Shown here: positions 41,053 to 51,761 of the stretch, piece by piece
How the letters are laid out: each line of letters begins with the position of its first letter
Position numbering within the stretch: position 1 is the first letter of the stretch
Source of the DNA: Phaseolus vulgaris
Lineage: Eukaryota > Streptophyta > Magnoliopsida > Fabales > Fabaceae
Direction of reading: 5' to 3'
Length of the DNA: 64,000 nt
Assembly: GCF_000499845.2 (NCBI RefSeq)
Contig: NC_023758.2
Coordinates: forward strand, 16,260,671 to 16,324,670
The notes under the pieces: model-generated
Told to the model about the DNA's origin: nothing
What the model saw: the letters and a program-made list of their open reading frames with translations, nothing else
Database searches by the model: none
Made by a program: the position numbers and the translations under genes

Positions 41053-42477
41053 ATGGCTGGCTATTCAAGTGGTGCATCTTACAAACAGCATTCTCCTTCC
41101 AAAGCTTCAGTCCTTGGTGAAGAAGAACATAGAAGAAGGAGGCATCACCATCATTCTCATGAAGAGAGCTATAACCGTGACCAAAGATATCACCAAGTGT
41201 TCAACATTGCTTGTAAAAAAGTCCCTAGTTTTAATGGTGATAGTGATCCTAATGTGTATTTAGAATGGGAGACTAAGGTTGACCATTATTTTCATGTGTA
41301 TAAGGTCCAAGATGACCAAAAACTTAGATTAGTTTCTTTATCCTTTTTGGGCTATGCCAAAGAATGGTGGCATAAAATTGTAATGGACATTATATATCGC
41401 AAGAAACCTCCCGTGGTTTCTTGGAATGCTTTGAAAGAGTGTATGCGCGCGAGGTTTGTTCCTCCTTCTAGGAAGGAACACTTGTTGAAGTTCCAAAGGC
41501 TTCCTCAAGGACATAGGATGGTAGATGAATACTTTAAAGATTTTGAAACAACTTTGACTAAAATGAATATGCATGCTAATGAAGAGTCAAAGATTAAATG
41601 GTTTGTACGTGGTTTGAAAAGAGATATTAGAGATTTTGTAGAATTAAAAGAATATTCTTCTTTAAAGAGCGTGTTTCGCAAAGCCATCAAGGTAGAATCA
41701 TATCTTTTGAACAAAACTTTCAAAAATACTCATGATGATGATTTCTACAACTCTTCTAGGAAGGATGCAAACAAAATTTCTCCTTCCAATTTTTCCAAAC
41801 AAACCATGTTTCCAAACAAAGTTTCTACTACAAATCTTTCTACTCCTAAGTCACCTACCAAAACTTCAAATATCAAATGTTTTAAATGTTTAGGTTTTGG
41901 GCACATAGCTCTTCATTGTCCACAAAAGCAAATCTTAAAGATCAACAAGGTAAAACAAGACCTAACTCACCCACCTACCACAAGTAAACAAGAAAAAGAC
42001 AAAGAAGGCCAAGTTGACATGGGTCTTATCCTTTCACCTCCAAGGTGTTTTCCTTCCTTATCTTTTTCATTACCCAAGGTTCCTATTTCACCACCATCTT
42101 GGTTAAAAAATGTTAGGGATGATTTGTTCATACCTCCTAATGGTTGTCACCATTTAAGAGGTCTTTTTCCAAAACATCACATCATTCCCAAACAAATTTT
42201 TCCAACTTGGTCGATTTATAGAACCTCCTTTTCTGAAATCCCATTATTTACAAATGCTAAGTCATGTTTACATTTTTCTTCCACTTTTAATTGTAAAACT
42301 AAACTGACTTTGTTATATGCAGGGATTCAGAATTCGTGGACGAATTCTCTCCAACTCGAGGAGTATGATGAGAATCAAATAAAGGAGGCTTTTATTAATG
42401 GAGGAAGAGGACATCCACCCTCACATTTGAAGTTCTTCCTTCTAGTCTTCTCAAAATTAAAAGAAGAAATAAAATAA
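41053..42477 (+). CDS. gag: Gag protein of GAG-only element, copy 1 (474 aa from the conserved start)
   Basis: The conserved start MAGYSSGASYKQHSPSKAS at 41053 is preferred over an upstream in-frame ATG at 40903, which lies in the leader. Capsid domain spans about 55-215 (PSFNGDSDPNVYLEWETK, LGYAKEWWHKIVMDI, MRARFVPPSRKEHLLKFQ, IKWFVRGLKRDIRDFVEL). The CCHC knuckle CFKCLGFGHIALHC lies near 276-289. Unlike the minus-strand relative, no protease segment remains. After a K-rich linker comes the unidentified module near 340-395 (SLPKVPISPPSWLKNVRDD, LFIPPNGCHHLRGLFPK, FPTWSIYRTSFSEIP). The frame then runs through the polypurine tract into the LTR and stops at 42477. Confidence 0.88.
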   Translation: MAGYSSGASYKQHSPSKASVLGEEEHRRRRHHHHSHEESYNRDQRYHQVFNIACKKVPSFNGDSDPNVYLEWETKVDHYFHVYKVQDDQKLRLVSLSFLGYAKEWWHKIVMDIIYRKKPPVVSWNALKECMRARFVPPSRKEHLLKFQRLPQGHRMVDEYFKDFETTLTKMNMHANEESKIKWFVRGLKRDIRDFVELKEYSSLKSVFRKAIKVESYLLNKTFKNTHDDDFYNSSRKDANKISPSNFSKQTMFPNKVSTTNLSTPKSPTKTSNIKCFKCLGFGHIALHCPQKQILKINKVKQDLTHPPTTSKQEKDKEGQVDMGLILSPPRCFPSLSFSLPKVPISPPSWLKNVRDDLFIPPNGCHHLRGLFPKHHIIPKQIFPTWSIYRTSFSEIPLFTNAKSCLHFSSTFNCKTKLTLLYAGIQNSWTNSLQLEEYDENQIKEAFINGGRGHPPSHLKFFLLVFSKLKEEIK

Positions 42478-43369
42478 AGATGAGGCCCAAGCCCAAAGCC
42501 CAAGCCCAAGAAGGCCAAAGCCCAAAGAGCCCAAGTCCATCCCATGAGGGGCAAGGCCAAGCTTTGAAATACTCTTGTATAGTTTTAGGAGGTTTGGTTA
42601 TTAAATAAAGGTGTGTGAAAATGTAAAATAAAGTCACATTGTCCATGTGACTTAGGAGAGTGGTGTAGGTGTAGTTTTTGGGAGGTGTCATAGTAGAAAA
42701 AGGTCACACCTCCCATGTGACTTGTTTTTGGTGGGAATTTCAAATGAGTTTATTTGAAATTTCCCACCTATTTTTCAGCACCTTAGGCTATAAATAGAGG
42801 TGCTTCCTTTGTAAAATGGAGATTTGAATTCATCTAAAGAAACTATACTCAAAATTGGAGTGAGCATTTGGAGAGAGCTTTTGAGCTTCTACTCTAGTCT
42901 TATCTTGAAGGACCATGGTTTCCTCAAGTGGCGGCTTGCACACTCATCTAGGAGCATCCATACTTCTAGTGGCGTGATCATCCAACCTATCTTCCATCTT
43001 CATGAGCATTCTCTTCTCCTTCCTTTCTTCTTCTTCAATTTGTTCATGTTGCCTTGAGTTTTGAGTTGTTGTTGTTTCGGTTCCTCTATTTTTCCAGCAC
43101 CTATTTTCTGTTTGTTGCTTATTTCTGTTCGGTACTTTTGTTTTTAATTCAATTCTGTTCGGTCTATTCTTTTTATTTTCCTTTGTTGATTCAATTGGAC
43201 AATATTTGGTTCATCTAAATGAGTTTGGGATTTGGTACTTGTTATTGGTGAGTTCTTGATTTTAGAACCATGATCCAACTTCTAAGAAAGTGCCTCTATA
43301 TTTTCCAGCTCAAGGTGATTCCTCAAAGTGTCAAGAATCTTGTTCTATGTGGCTATTGGAATCACATCA
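42366..43369 (+). mobile_element. LTR 2 (middle) of the plus-strand array
   Basis: Copy of LTR 1 at an offset of 3667; it serves as 3' LTR of core 1 and 5' LTR of core 2. It has TGTGGTATCATGAG primer sequence on its right and the polypurine tract CTCGAGGAGTA on its left. Confidence 0.93.
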
Positions 43370-44719
43370 TGTGGTATCATGAGTCTTAGGTTCATTCTTG
43401 TTTAATTGTTGAGTTGTGTGCACTTTATTTCAAGAGCTCTTTAATTTCTTGCAATTTAAGTTTCTGTTTTAGAATTTTAATTGAGTATTCTTGCTGTTTT
43501 TTCTTTACACCAAGTGTTTGTGGAAAGGTTTATGGCACTCATAATTCTTATGAGTATGGTTGCTCTTTTGGAATGGCATTATCCTTCCTAGAGTATACCT
43601 TAAGCTTCCTTTCACTTGTTACAATTTGTGATGTGTCTTTTAATTTTTGAATCATGTCAAGTTTTGTCTTAGTCATGTTATTCCATATATGTCATTACTT
43701 CTAGTAGTACTTTTATTGTTTTGATTGTTTCTTGCTTTGGTGTCATATAATTTTTCTGAATTGATGTTGATCCTTTGTGCATTTTCTTTTTAGAATTGAG
43801 TTCATACTTGTATTCTAGACCTATACAAGTTCCAATACATCATTTTCTATTATGTCTTTGCTAGTTCATCATTCTGTTTTTTATTCCTATTAGGATTCCT
43901 CTGTTTCTGAAAAGAGTGCTTACTGTTTTTCCTTATTGCAACTGATTTACGTACTGTAAAATTCTGAAATTCTGGATTTGAGATATTCAAAGTGTTAGAA
44001 AAGAATAGAAAAAAGAATCATTCAAAAATATGAAGTACACAAAAAATGATAAATAAAATAAAAAAAGTGTACATTCCTGCCGAAAAAAATACGGTAATCT
44101 GGCAGCGATTTTAAAAAATTTATTTCTCTCAATTGGCTTACTGTTTTTAATTGATTCCAGTGCCATTATTGAGTTAATATCTTGAAGTTTCTGTGGTATA
44201 AATTTCATAATCCAGTTCGCTCTACAACGTTCCAGTTAAATCAGTGAATATCAAACACAGTTTGCATAAAAAAAAAAAAATTTCCAGTAGCTAAATTTTT
44301 TGTTTTCTTCATCTACTCTAGTGCTTTTCCTTAGGTATTCTTTTGTGTGCCTACTTTTCTCATTGAGTTCTTTATTTTCTTGATTGTCTTTCATTCTTAC
44401 TCTTTGAGTTTGTCTTACATATAGTATTCCTTTTGCAATTACCTTTCCTTGCTTATACCTTTTCTTGTTTGTCTTTATTGTTTCTTTGGTTTTGTGGTGG
44501 TTTGCTCTTAAGATTGGTGTGCTTGCTTTGACATATTTCATTTGAGGATTCCAAGGCCTCAAGATCAGATTGGTGCAAGAACATTATTTCTTTGAGAGTG
44601 ATCTCTTTTTTCAGCCTCATTTCACTTCGGCAGTTTCATTGCCAAGATCACTGTTTTTGCTAATTTTGTTTCTTAACTTGTTTGCTGTTTTTGTGTGTTT
44701 GCTGTTTTTTATTTGCAAA
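43370..44719 (+). other. Primer site and 5' leader of core 2
   Basis: Copy of 39703-41052 at an offset of 3667, with no difference noticed. Confidence 0.75.
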
Positions 44720-46144
44720 ATGGCTGGCTATTCAAGTGGTGCATCTTACAAACAGCATTCTCCTTCCAAAGCTTCAGTCCTTGGTGAAGAAGAACATAGA
44801 AGAAGGAGGCATCACCATCATTCTCATGAAGAGAGCTATAACCGTGACCAAAGATATCACCAAGTGTTCAACATTGCTTGTAAAAAAGTCCCTAGTTTTA
44901 ATGGTGATAGTGATCCTAATGTGTATTTAGAATGGGAGACTAAGGTTGACCATTATTTTCATGTGTATAAGGTCCAAGATGACCAAAAACTTAGATTAGT
45001 TTCTTTATCCTTTTTGGGCTATGCCAAAGAATGGTGGCATAAAATTGTAATGGACATTATATATCGCAAGAAACCTCCCGTGGTTTCTTGGAATGCTTTG
45101 AAAGAGTGTATGCGCGCGAGGTTTGTTCCTCCTTCTAGGAAGGAACACTTGTTGAAGTTCCAAAGGCTTCCTCAAGGACATAGGATGGTAGATGAATACT
45201 TTAAAGATTTTGAAACAACTTTGACTAAAATGAATATGCATGCTAATGAAGAGTCAAAGATTAAATGGTTTGTACGTGGTTTGAAAAGAGATATTAGAGA
45301 TTTTGTAGAATTAAAAGAATATTCTTCTTTAAAGAGCGTGTTTCGCAAAGCCATCAAGGTAGAATCATATCTTTTGAACAAAACTTTCAAAAATACTCAT
45401 GATGATGATTTCTACAACTCTTCTAGGAAGGATGCAAACAAAATTTCTCCTTCCAATTTTTCCAAACAAACCATGTTTCCAAACAAAGTTTCTACTACAA
45501 ATCTTTCTACTCCTAAGTCACCTACCAAAACTTCAAATATCAAATGTTTTAAATGTTTAGGTTTTGGGCACATAGCTCTTCATTGTCCACAAAAGCAAAT
45601 CTTAAAGATCAACAAGGTAAAACAAGACCTAACTCACCCACCTACCACAAGTAAACAAGAAAAAGACAAAGAAGGCCAAGTTGACATGGGTCTTATCCTT
45701 TCACCTCCAAGGTGTTTTCCTTCCTTATCTTTTTCATTACCCAAGGTTCCTATTTCACCACCATCTTGGTTAAAAAATGTTAGGGATGATTTGTTCATAC
45801 CTCCTAATGGTTGTCACCATTTAAGAGGTCTTTTTCCAAAACATCACATCATTCCCAAACAAATTTTTCCAACTTGGTCGATTTATAGAACCTCCTTTTC
45901 TGAAATCCCATTATTTACAAATGCTAAGTCATGTTTACATTTTTCTTCCACTTTTAATTGTAAAACTAAACTGACTTTGTTATATGCAGGGATTCAGAAT
46001 TCGTGGACGAATTCTCTCCAACTCGAGGAGTATGATGAGAATCAAATAAAGGAGGCTTTTATTAATGGAGGAAGAGGACATCCACCCTCACATTTGAAGT
46101 TCTTCCTTCTAGTCTTCTCAAAATTAAAAGAAGAAATAAAATAA
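44720..46144 (+). CDS. gag: Gag protein of GAG-only element, copy 2 (474 aa)
   Basis: The translation is identical to copy 1 over its full length, including knuckle, the unidentified module and the LTR-encoded tail. Both copies being open and identical means the duplication is recent, or that the assembly has repeated the unit. Confidence 0.88.
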   Translation: MAGYSSGASYKQHSPSKASVLGEEEHRRRRHHHHSHEESYNRDQRYHQVFNIACKKVPSFNGDSDPNVYLEWETKVDHYFHVYKVQDDQKLRLVSLSFLGYAKEWWHKIVMDIIYRKKPPVVSWNALKECMRARFVPPSRKEHLLKFQRLPQGHRMVDEYFKDFETTLTKMNMHANEESKIKWFVRGLKRDIRDFVELKEYSSLKSVFRKAIKVESYLLNKTFKNTHDDDFYNSSRKDANKISPSNFSKQTMFPNKVSTTNLSTPKSPTKTSNIKCFKCLGFGHIALHCPQKQILKINKVKQDLTHPPTTSKQEKDKEGQVDMGLILSPPRCFPSLSFSLPKVPISPPSWLKNVRDDLFIPPNGCHHLRGLFPKHHIIPKQIFPTWSIYRTSFSEIPLFTNAKSCLHFSSTFNCKTKLTLLYAGIQNSWTNSLQLEEYDENQIKEAFINGGRGHPPSHLKFFLLVFSKLKEEIK

Positions 46145-47036
46145 AGATGAGGCCCAAGCCCAAAGCCCAAGCCCAAGAAGGCCAAAGCCCAAAGAGCCCA
46201 AGTCCATCCCATGAGGGGCAAGGCCAAGCTTTGAAATACTCTTGTATAGTTTTAGGAGGTTTGGTTATTAAATAAAGGTGTGTGAAAATGTAAAATAAAG
46301 TCACATTGTCCATGTGACTTAGGAGAGTGGTGTAGGTGTAGTTTTTGGGAGGTGTCATAGTAGAAAAAGGTCACACCTCCCATGTGACTTGTTTTTGGTG
46401 GGAATTTCAAATGAGTTTATTTGAAATTTCCCACCTATTTTTCAGCACCTTAGGCTATAAATAGAGGTGCTTCCTTTGTAAAATGGAGATTTGAATTCAT
46501 CTAAAGAAACTATACTCAAAATTGGAGTGAGCATTTGGAGAGAGCTTTTGAGCTTCTACTCTAGTCTTATCTTGAAGGACCATGGTTTCCTCAAGTGGCG
46601 GCTTGCACACTCATCTAGGAGCATCCATACTTCTAGTGGCGTGATCATCCAACCTATCTTCCATCTTCATGAGCATTCTCTTCTCCTTCCTTTCTTCTTC
46701 TTCAATTTGTTCATGTTGCCTTGAGTTTTGAGTTGTTGTTGTTTCGGTTCCTCTATTTTTCCAGCACCTATTTTCTGTTTGTTGCTTATTTCTGTTCGGT
46801 ACTTTTGTTTTTAATTCAATTCTGTTCGGTCTATTCTTTTTATTTTCCTTTGTTGATTCAATTTGACAATATTTGGTTCATCTAAATGAGTTTGGGATTT
46901 GGTACTTGTTATTGGTGAGTTCTTGATTTTAGAACCATGATCCAACTTCTAAGAAAGTGCCTCTATATTTTCCAGCTCAAGGTGATTCCTCAAAGTGTCA
47001 AGAATCTTGTTCTATGTGGCTATTGGAATCACATCA
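46033..47036 (+). mobile_element. LTR 3 of the plus-strand array
   Basis: TGATGAGAATC to GGAATCACATCA, followed by GGATG and D's gag rather than a primer site. Carries T at 46864 where LTRs 1 and 2 have G. Confidence 0.93.
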
Positions 47037-48055
47037 GGATGGGAGGCTAAGGTTGATCAAATTTTCAATGTGTTTGAGGTTCAAGATGACCAAAAGGTAA
47101 AACTAGCCTCCCTAGAATTTTTAGACTATGCCATGCAGCGGTGGCACCAAGTTATAATGGACATTGGGCTAAATAAGAGGTCAGTCGTGGTCTCTTTGTA
47201 TGATTTGAAAGAATGCATGTGCGTGCGGTTTTTTCCTTCTCATTATAGGACGAAACTCTTGTTGAAGCTCCAACGACTTCAATAAGGACCTAGAAGTGTA
47301 GATGAGTACTTTAAAGATCTTGAAACTACTTTGACTAAAATTGACATGCATGAAAATGAGGAGTCAAAGATAGCTAGATTTGTAAGTGGCTTAAGAAGAG
47401 AAATCCAAGATGTGGTATAATTATATGAGTATTCCTCTTTAGAAAAATTGGTTCACCTAACTATCAAGGTTGAATCACAACTTTTAAAGAAAACCAATTT
47501 CAAAACTACTCATAATGATGGCTTCTACAAATCATCATGGAAGGACAAAAGTCAAACTTCTTAAAAAACCTTTCCTTCCAATTTTGTAAAAGATTCCACT
47601 TACAATCCTAGAGTTTCTAAAGTCACCCACCAAAACCTCAAGTAGAATTTTTTTTAAATGTTTAGGTTTTGGGCATATTGCATCCAATTGTCCTTCTAAA
47701 AGAAACATGATGGATAAAGAGGGAGTTGTCATGAGTGACCATAACTCTCAAAGGTCTAGGTCCCCTACCTCTTTTAGGAGCCAAAGTGAGGAAGAGTATG
47801 AAATGCCATGTGAGGGAGATTTGTTAGTAGTGAGAAGCATGCTTGGCCAAATCCAAAAGCCTTATGATGAAAGTTAAAGGGAAAACATTTTTCACACAGG
47901 GTGCCTCATTAATAACAAATTGTGTTCTTTAATTGTGGATGGGGGTAGTTCTACAAATGTGGCAACCATAAGAGTGGTGGACAAGCTTGGGTTACCCACC
48001 ATCTCTCATGCAAAGCCCTACAAGCTCCAATGGCTAAGTAAAGGGGGTGAATAAT

Positions 48056-48255
48056 AGTAAATAAACAATTTTTTTTCTTTTTTATCCTTGTTTATGGTTT
48101 ATGGAATTAAGATGTCTATAATTCTTGTCATGCATATTTTTTTCACTCACTTCTAATTGTCACAAAATAAGGTTTGGGATTCAAATTAAATGAACACTTG
48201 AAATCTATTTTTGGAACTAATTCTCCTTCCACTTAAACAAATTTCTAGTAACTTT
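48056..48255. other. AT-rich spacer with a block shared with 26425-26490
   Basis: Contains ATCCTTGTTTATGGTTTATG and AATTCTTGTCATGCATAT, the reverse complement of a block near 26425-26490. No gene. Confidence 0.6.
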
Positions 48256-49340
48256 TGTTAGAATTAATGGCCTAAACAACAGAGGGGGTGAATTGTTTGA
48301 CAAAAGATTTTCGCAAAGAGTGAAGTTTTGTCAAAAGTCACAGAAGGAGCAATAAAGGAAGTCAAACAAACAAAGCAATTAAAACTGTTTGCAGAAAAAA
48401 CAATCGGTTGAAAATTCGTTTTAACCAATTGTTTATAGCAGCAAAGACAAAAATCAAATCAAACAATTCATAATGAGTGAGAGAAAGAGAGAGAGAGATT
48501 ACACAATCAATTTATACTGGTTCACTCAACCATGAGCTACATCCAGTCCCCAGAACAACCACTGGTTATTTCATTAGTAATCAATCACATATTACAAACA
48601 CACAAAGCCACAAAGAGGTGATCTTGATAACCCAAGAACACTTACCCTCTTTACCTTTCACACAACCACAGTCAAAACACCCTCTGACCTTATAGGTTTA
48701 CAATCTTTACAAGTATAGAAAAAAAACAATTACAAGGATAAAAAATGAACAGATTACACCTGGTATTTCAGGAATCACTAGGCTCCTAAGATCAGTTCTT
48801 GAAGCAATGCACAACCTTCAGGCAATCTTGCAAAACTTTGAAACAAATCTCTTCTAAAAAACGTTTTCAATCACCATTTTTGTATATCTTTGAATACAAA
48901 GAGAAACCATATTTACAGCTCTTAAATCTAGCTGTTTTAGGCAGTTAATCATGAGCGAAATACATTTTAATTCAACTGAAAACAGATTTAATAGGTTTTT
49001 GAAAAGTTGTTAAGAAATGTGAAACTCAACCGGTTGAAATGTCGTTGTAACCATTTGAATTGGTTTAGACAGTTAGTGAACCAAGTCAAAAACAGTTTTG
49101 AAAAACCTTCCAACAAGTTAAGTGTAAAACAACCGATTATATTGTGAATTCAACCGGTTGTTTTTCTCTTTGCTTAGAAAAACATTTTTCTCTTTTAAAA
49201 CAGATTGATTCAGCTTGGGCATAAAATTAATAATGATCTTTACAAGAATTCTAAACACCCTAGAACTAAGCTTCAATCAAAGTAACAAAGCATCAAGTCT
49301 TCATCACATATTTGGTTCATCAAAGCTTCCATGTTCCACA
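48256..49340 (-). mobile_element. 3' LTR of the copia element (1085 bp)
   Basis: TGTTAGAATT at the left edge and CATGTTCCACA at the right edge. Next to it, on minus, AAATAGGGGGAGAT is the polypurine tract (49341-49354). Many AACCGGTTG or AACAATCGGTTG motifs and a GA-rich run at 48478-48498 are present. Confidence 0.82.
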
Positions 49341-49804
49341 ATCTCCCCCTATTTGATGAAGACAAATCCCTGGGATGCATTTTGGAACGTTCTGTTTAGA
49401 ATCTTGCTTAACCTGCATTCACAAGGAAAAATAGAAAAACAGGATAATCTATTCCAGTTTAATCAAGCACCATAAACTAGTTTTCACTAGATGATTTCCA
49501 AAAAGGAACATCAACCAAATCAATGTGAGAAACCAGTCAAACATGCATAGGTGCAACATCAGAAAAACAATCGGTTATTTCACAAGAATAACCAGTTAAA
49601 ATATATATATCAGAGTTTATAACAAGTCAAAAAATAAGTTAGAGCAATGTTCAATCAAATGTGCAAAACAAAACAGATGCAAATATAGGAACATTACAAC
49701 CCAAAGCTCACTTCTCCCCCTATTTGTCTTCACAAATAGAATGAAAGAATGATTAAAAATAGCATATAATTAAGATAAGGCTTGTAGATCAATTATTCCC
49801 AATT
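49341..49804 (-). other. 3' UTR of the copia element with two polypurine tracts
   Basis: CTCCCCCTATTTG occurs beside the LTR (49343) and again at about 49715 near the end of pol. No ORF is supported between them. Confidence 0.7.
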
Positions 49805-49954
49805 CATTTCTTAATGAATAAAACTTGTTTTTGGATAAGGGTTTTGGTGAAGATGTCTGCAAGCCGGCTTTCAGTAGCAACAAATTGAATCTCACAGTCA
49901 CCATTACTGGCATGATCACGAATAAAGTGAAGTCGAACCTCAATATGTTTGGTT
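49805..49954 (-). pseudogene. pol: End of copia pol (RNase H C-terminus)
   Basis: On minus it reads RTKHIEVRLHFIRDH, then CEIQFVATESRLADIFTKTL and QKQVLFIKK-stop. The TKHI-x-R-x-HF-x-R-D block and the ADIFTKxL block are the standard end of Ty1/copia pol. The frame is interrupted at 49955 by an unrelated LTR; RT, integrase and protease are missing. Confidence 0.85.
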
Positions 49955-50896
49955 CTAGGGGGCTAGTTGGGAGTGATGACGTGGCAGTAAGTGAGAATAT
50001 AGGCGTGTTGAGCGGAACACCTGGCTGACAGAAGCGAAGTACATCGGGAAGTCTGTGTAGTCGCCAATCGTTAAGTTGGCGTGCTCCGATCTCCAGCATA
50101 TCTAAACCGGCGGTCATCAGGCTTGTGTCATAGTCGTCGTATGTGAGCTTAGGCGACCAAATGGTCAGAGATCGCTGAGAGGGGGACATCGCCGAAAGAT
50201 CAGGAAGGCTTGTTCAAGGCTTTCAAAGGGCACGAGTACGAAAGATGAAGTTATCAGATGATCATTCCCTAGCCAGAGGTTGAGGCAAGGGAACAGTTTA
50301 CCAGAACATGCACGATGAGCAAGTAAAGCAGATCGTGATAGCGGCAGGCGAGACCACAGAAAAGGTGTGCATGGTGACACCCCGTGCTCGCCACTAGAAG
50401 AGATCGCGCTCCAAGGCAGCTATGCACCGAGTTGCTCCCCACCTGAGTAACTTAGTCGAATAGTCTGGAGAGTAGAAGTGACGCTCAAGTAGAAGACGCT
50501 CCAGATGATGACACGTGTACAGCTGGATGTGAGCCACGTGTCCAGAGGTGTAACCGTAAGGAGAGAAAATGCACAGGTATATAAGGAACTCTTAACAGAT
50601 TCTGAGGTACGCGCGTTTAGAACACTTCTTTACGCTTTTGAAAACACTTGAATACGCTGAGAGAGATTTTGCACGGTTCCTTGAGTTTTAGCTTTTCTCT
50701 CTTAGAGTTTTGGTGATTCCGTCACTGACTTGAGCGTCGGAGTGCGATCGGCCGCAGCGGCGCCACTCTGTCTTTTTCAGGTTCTTGAGGAGAATCGAGG
50801 TGTGAAGGACGGAAGCTAGCGTGGTGCAAAGCCGATCCAGAGGGAGATACCTTCGACGTGGCAAGACTCTTGCGCTCTGGTCAACCGGCAGGATCA
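49955..50896 (+). mobile_element. Tat-type LTR fragment replacing copia pol
   Basis: Ends GGTCAACCGGCAGGATCA, like the GGATCA end of E2's LTRs. Carries a TATATAAGG box (50578-50586), two CACGTG cores (about 50515 and 50537) and the ACTTGAGCGTCGGAGTGC block before the end. The left end has no TG start; it joins copia pol directly, which suggests a deletion. Confidence 0.72.
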
Positions 50897-51694
50897 CCAG
50901 ATTTTCCAAAGACAGAACTTTGAGATGCTAAAACATTCTCAAGGTTGGATTTACCTTTTGAAATATTGTCTACCGTTTTCACAAGATACAAAATTTTCTT
51001 TTGAATAGATTCACAGTTTTTGCAAGAACCAGATTCACACTTACAAGAAGAATTTTGATAAATCATTTCTATGTTTTCAAAATCAGTTTTTGAGTTGTTC
51101 AATTCTTCTTCCAAAACCTTGATTATATTTTTCAACCAGTTGTTATTACTTTTCAGCCAATTTCTTGAAAGGGTTAATCTATTAGATTCATCATGAGTCT
51201 TTTTAAAAGCCTCAAGAAGTTGATAATAACTATCACATTCGGTAGAGGAAGATGTACATACATTATTTGATGCAGACTCTTCTCTTGCCATCAGACAAAC
51301 CTCCATTTAGAATCTGGAGAGGATGATCCAACAGATAACACTCATCACTGTCCATCTAAGCATTTCTTGAATCTTTATGAATTCTTTCAAGTCTATCCCA
51401 CAAACCTCCATTTTAGACACATTCTAAAACTTTAAGAAGTTCATTAGAATTAAGAGCAGAAACAATGATGTTCTTAGCTATATAATGAAGATGATCTTTC
51501 TAATTTTTAGGTAAGACAACATTAGTTTCAGGCAAGTGTATGAAAACATTGTTTGTAATGACTTCCCAAATTTTTCTATCTATTGAGTCAACAAAAAATT
51601 TCATTCTTATGCACCACAGTTGATAGTTTTCACCACAGAATAGAGGTGGTCTATTTAAAGAAGCACCTTCCTGAAAAGAAAACTTGTTAGCCAT
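50897..51694 (-). pseudogene. gag: Copia gag (SIRE-like), decayed
   Basis: The start is placed at MANKFSFQEGASLNRP (51694); an upstream in-frame ATG lies inside the primer site. The first part reads PPLFCGENYQLWCIRMKFF and EVITNNVF, then stops at 51500. The second open piece (51306-50897) reads ECDSYYQLLEAFKKTHDESN, a coiled coil (VLEEELNNSKTDFENIEM) and CKCESGSCKNCESIQKK. It matches the remnant at 9441-10520 block by block. The middle (51307-51499) has several stops. Confidence 0.8.
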
Positions 51695-51746
51695 TAAAGT
51701 AGTTTTAGAAGAAGAAAAAAGAACTTGAATATTTTTCAAGAACCTA

Positions 51747-51760
51747 GCTCTTGATGCCAA
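51747..51760 (-). other. Primer binding site of the copia element
   Basis: TTGGCATCAAGAGC on minus, one base inside the LTR end; close to the initiator-Met type TGGTATCAGAGC. Confidence 0.75.
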
Positions 51761-51761
51761 T

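Larger units (their letters stand above)
38699..47036 (+). mobile_element. Three-LTR, two-core GAG-only array (8338 bp, TSD GGATG)
   Basis: LTRs at 38699-39702, 42366-43369 and 46033-47036 (1004 bp each) alternate with two cores of 2663 bp, a period of exactly 3667. The outer flanks are GGATG at 38694-38698 and 47037-47041. LTRs 1 and 2 share a G where LTR 3 has T (offset 831); I saw no other difference by eye. The two encoded proteins are identical. There is no RT, RNase H or integrase, so this fits the non-autonomous class described in plants as TR-GAG. Confidence 0.93.
38337..48055 (+). pseudogene. gag: gag-protease of older element D, split by the three-LTR array
   Basis: The left piece is 38337-38698 and the right piece 47042-48055. 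The left piece reads MSLFSSGESSKPQSPQKAFL, a coiled coil (EEEMRQLEERLQRLE) and PSFSGESDPNIYLG. The right piece resumes in the same codon with WEAKVDQIFNVFEVQDD and LEFLDYAMQRWHQ. The joint is exactly the GGATG target duplication. Later motifs are a knuckle (LGFGHIASNCPSKR) and a protease-like DGGSSTNVA, read in other frames. Stops at about 47283 and 47418 and shifts after 47560 show that D was probably already old. The sequence ends at WLSKGGE-stop near 48053. Confidence 0.85.
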
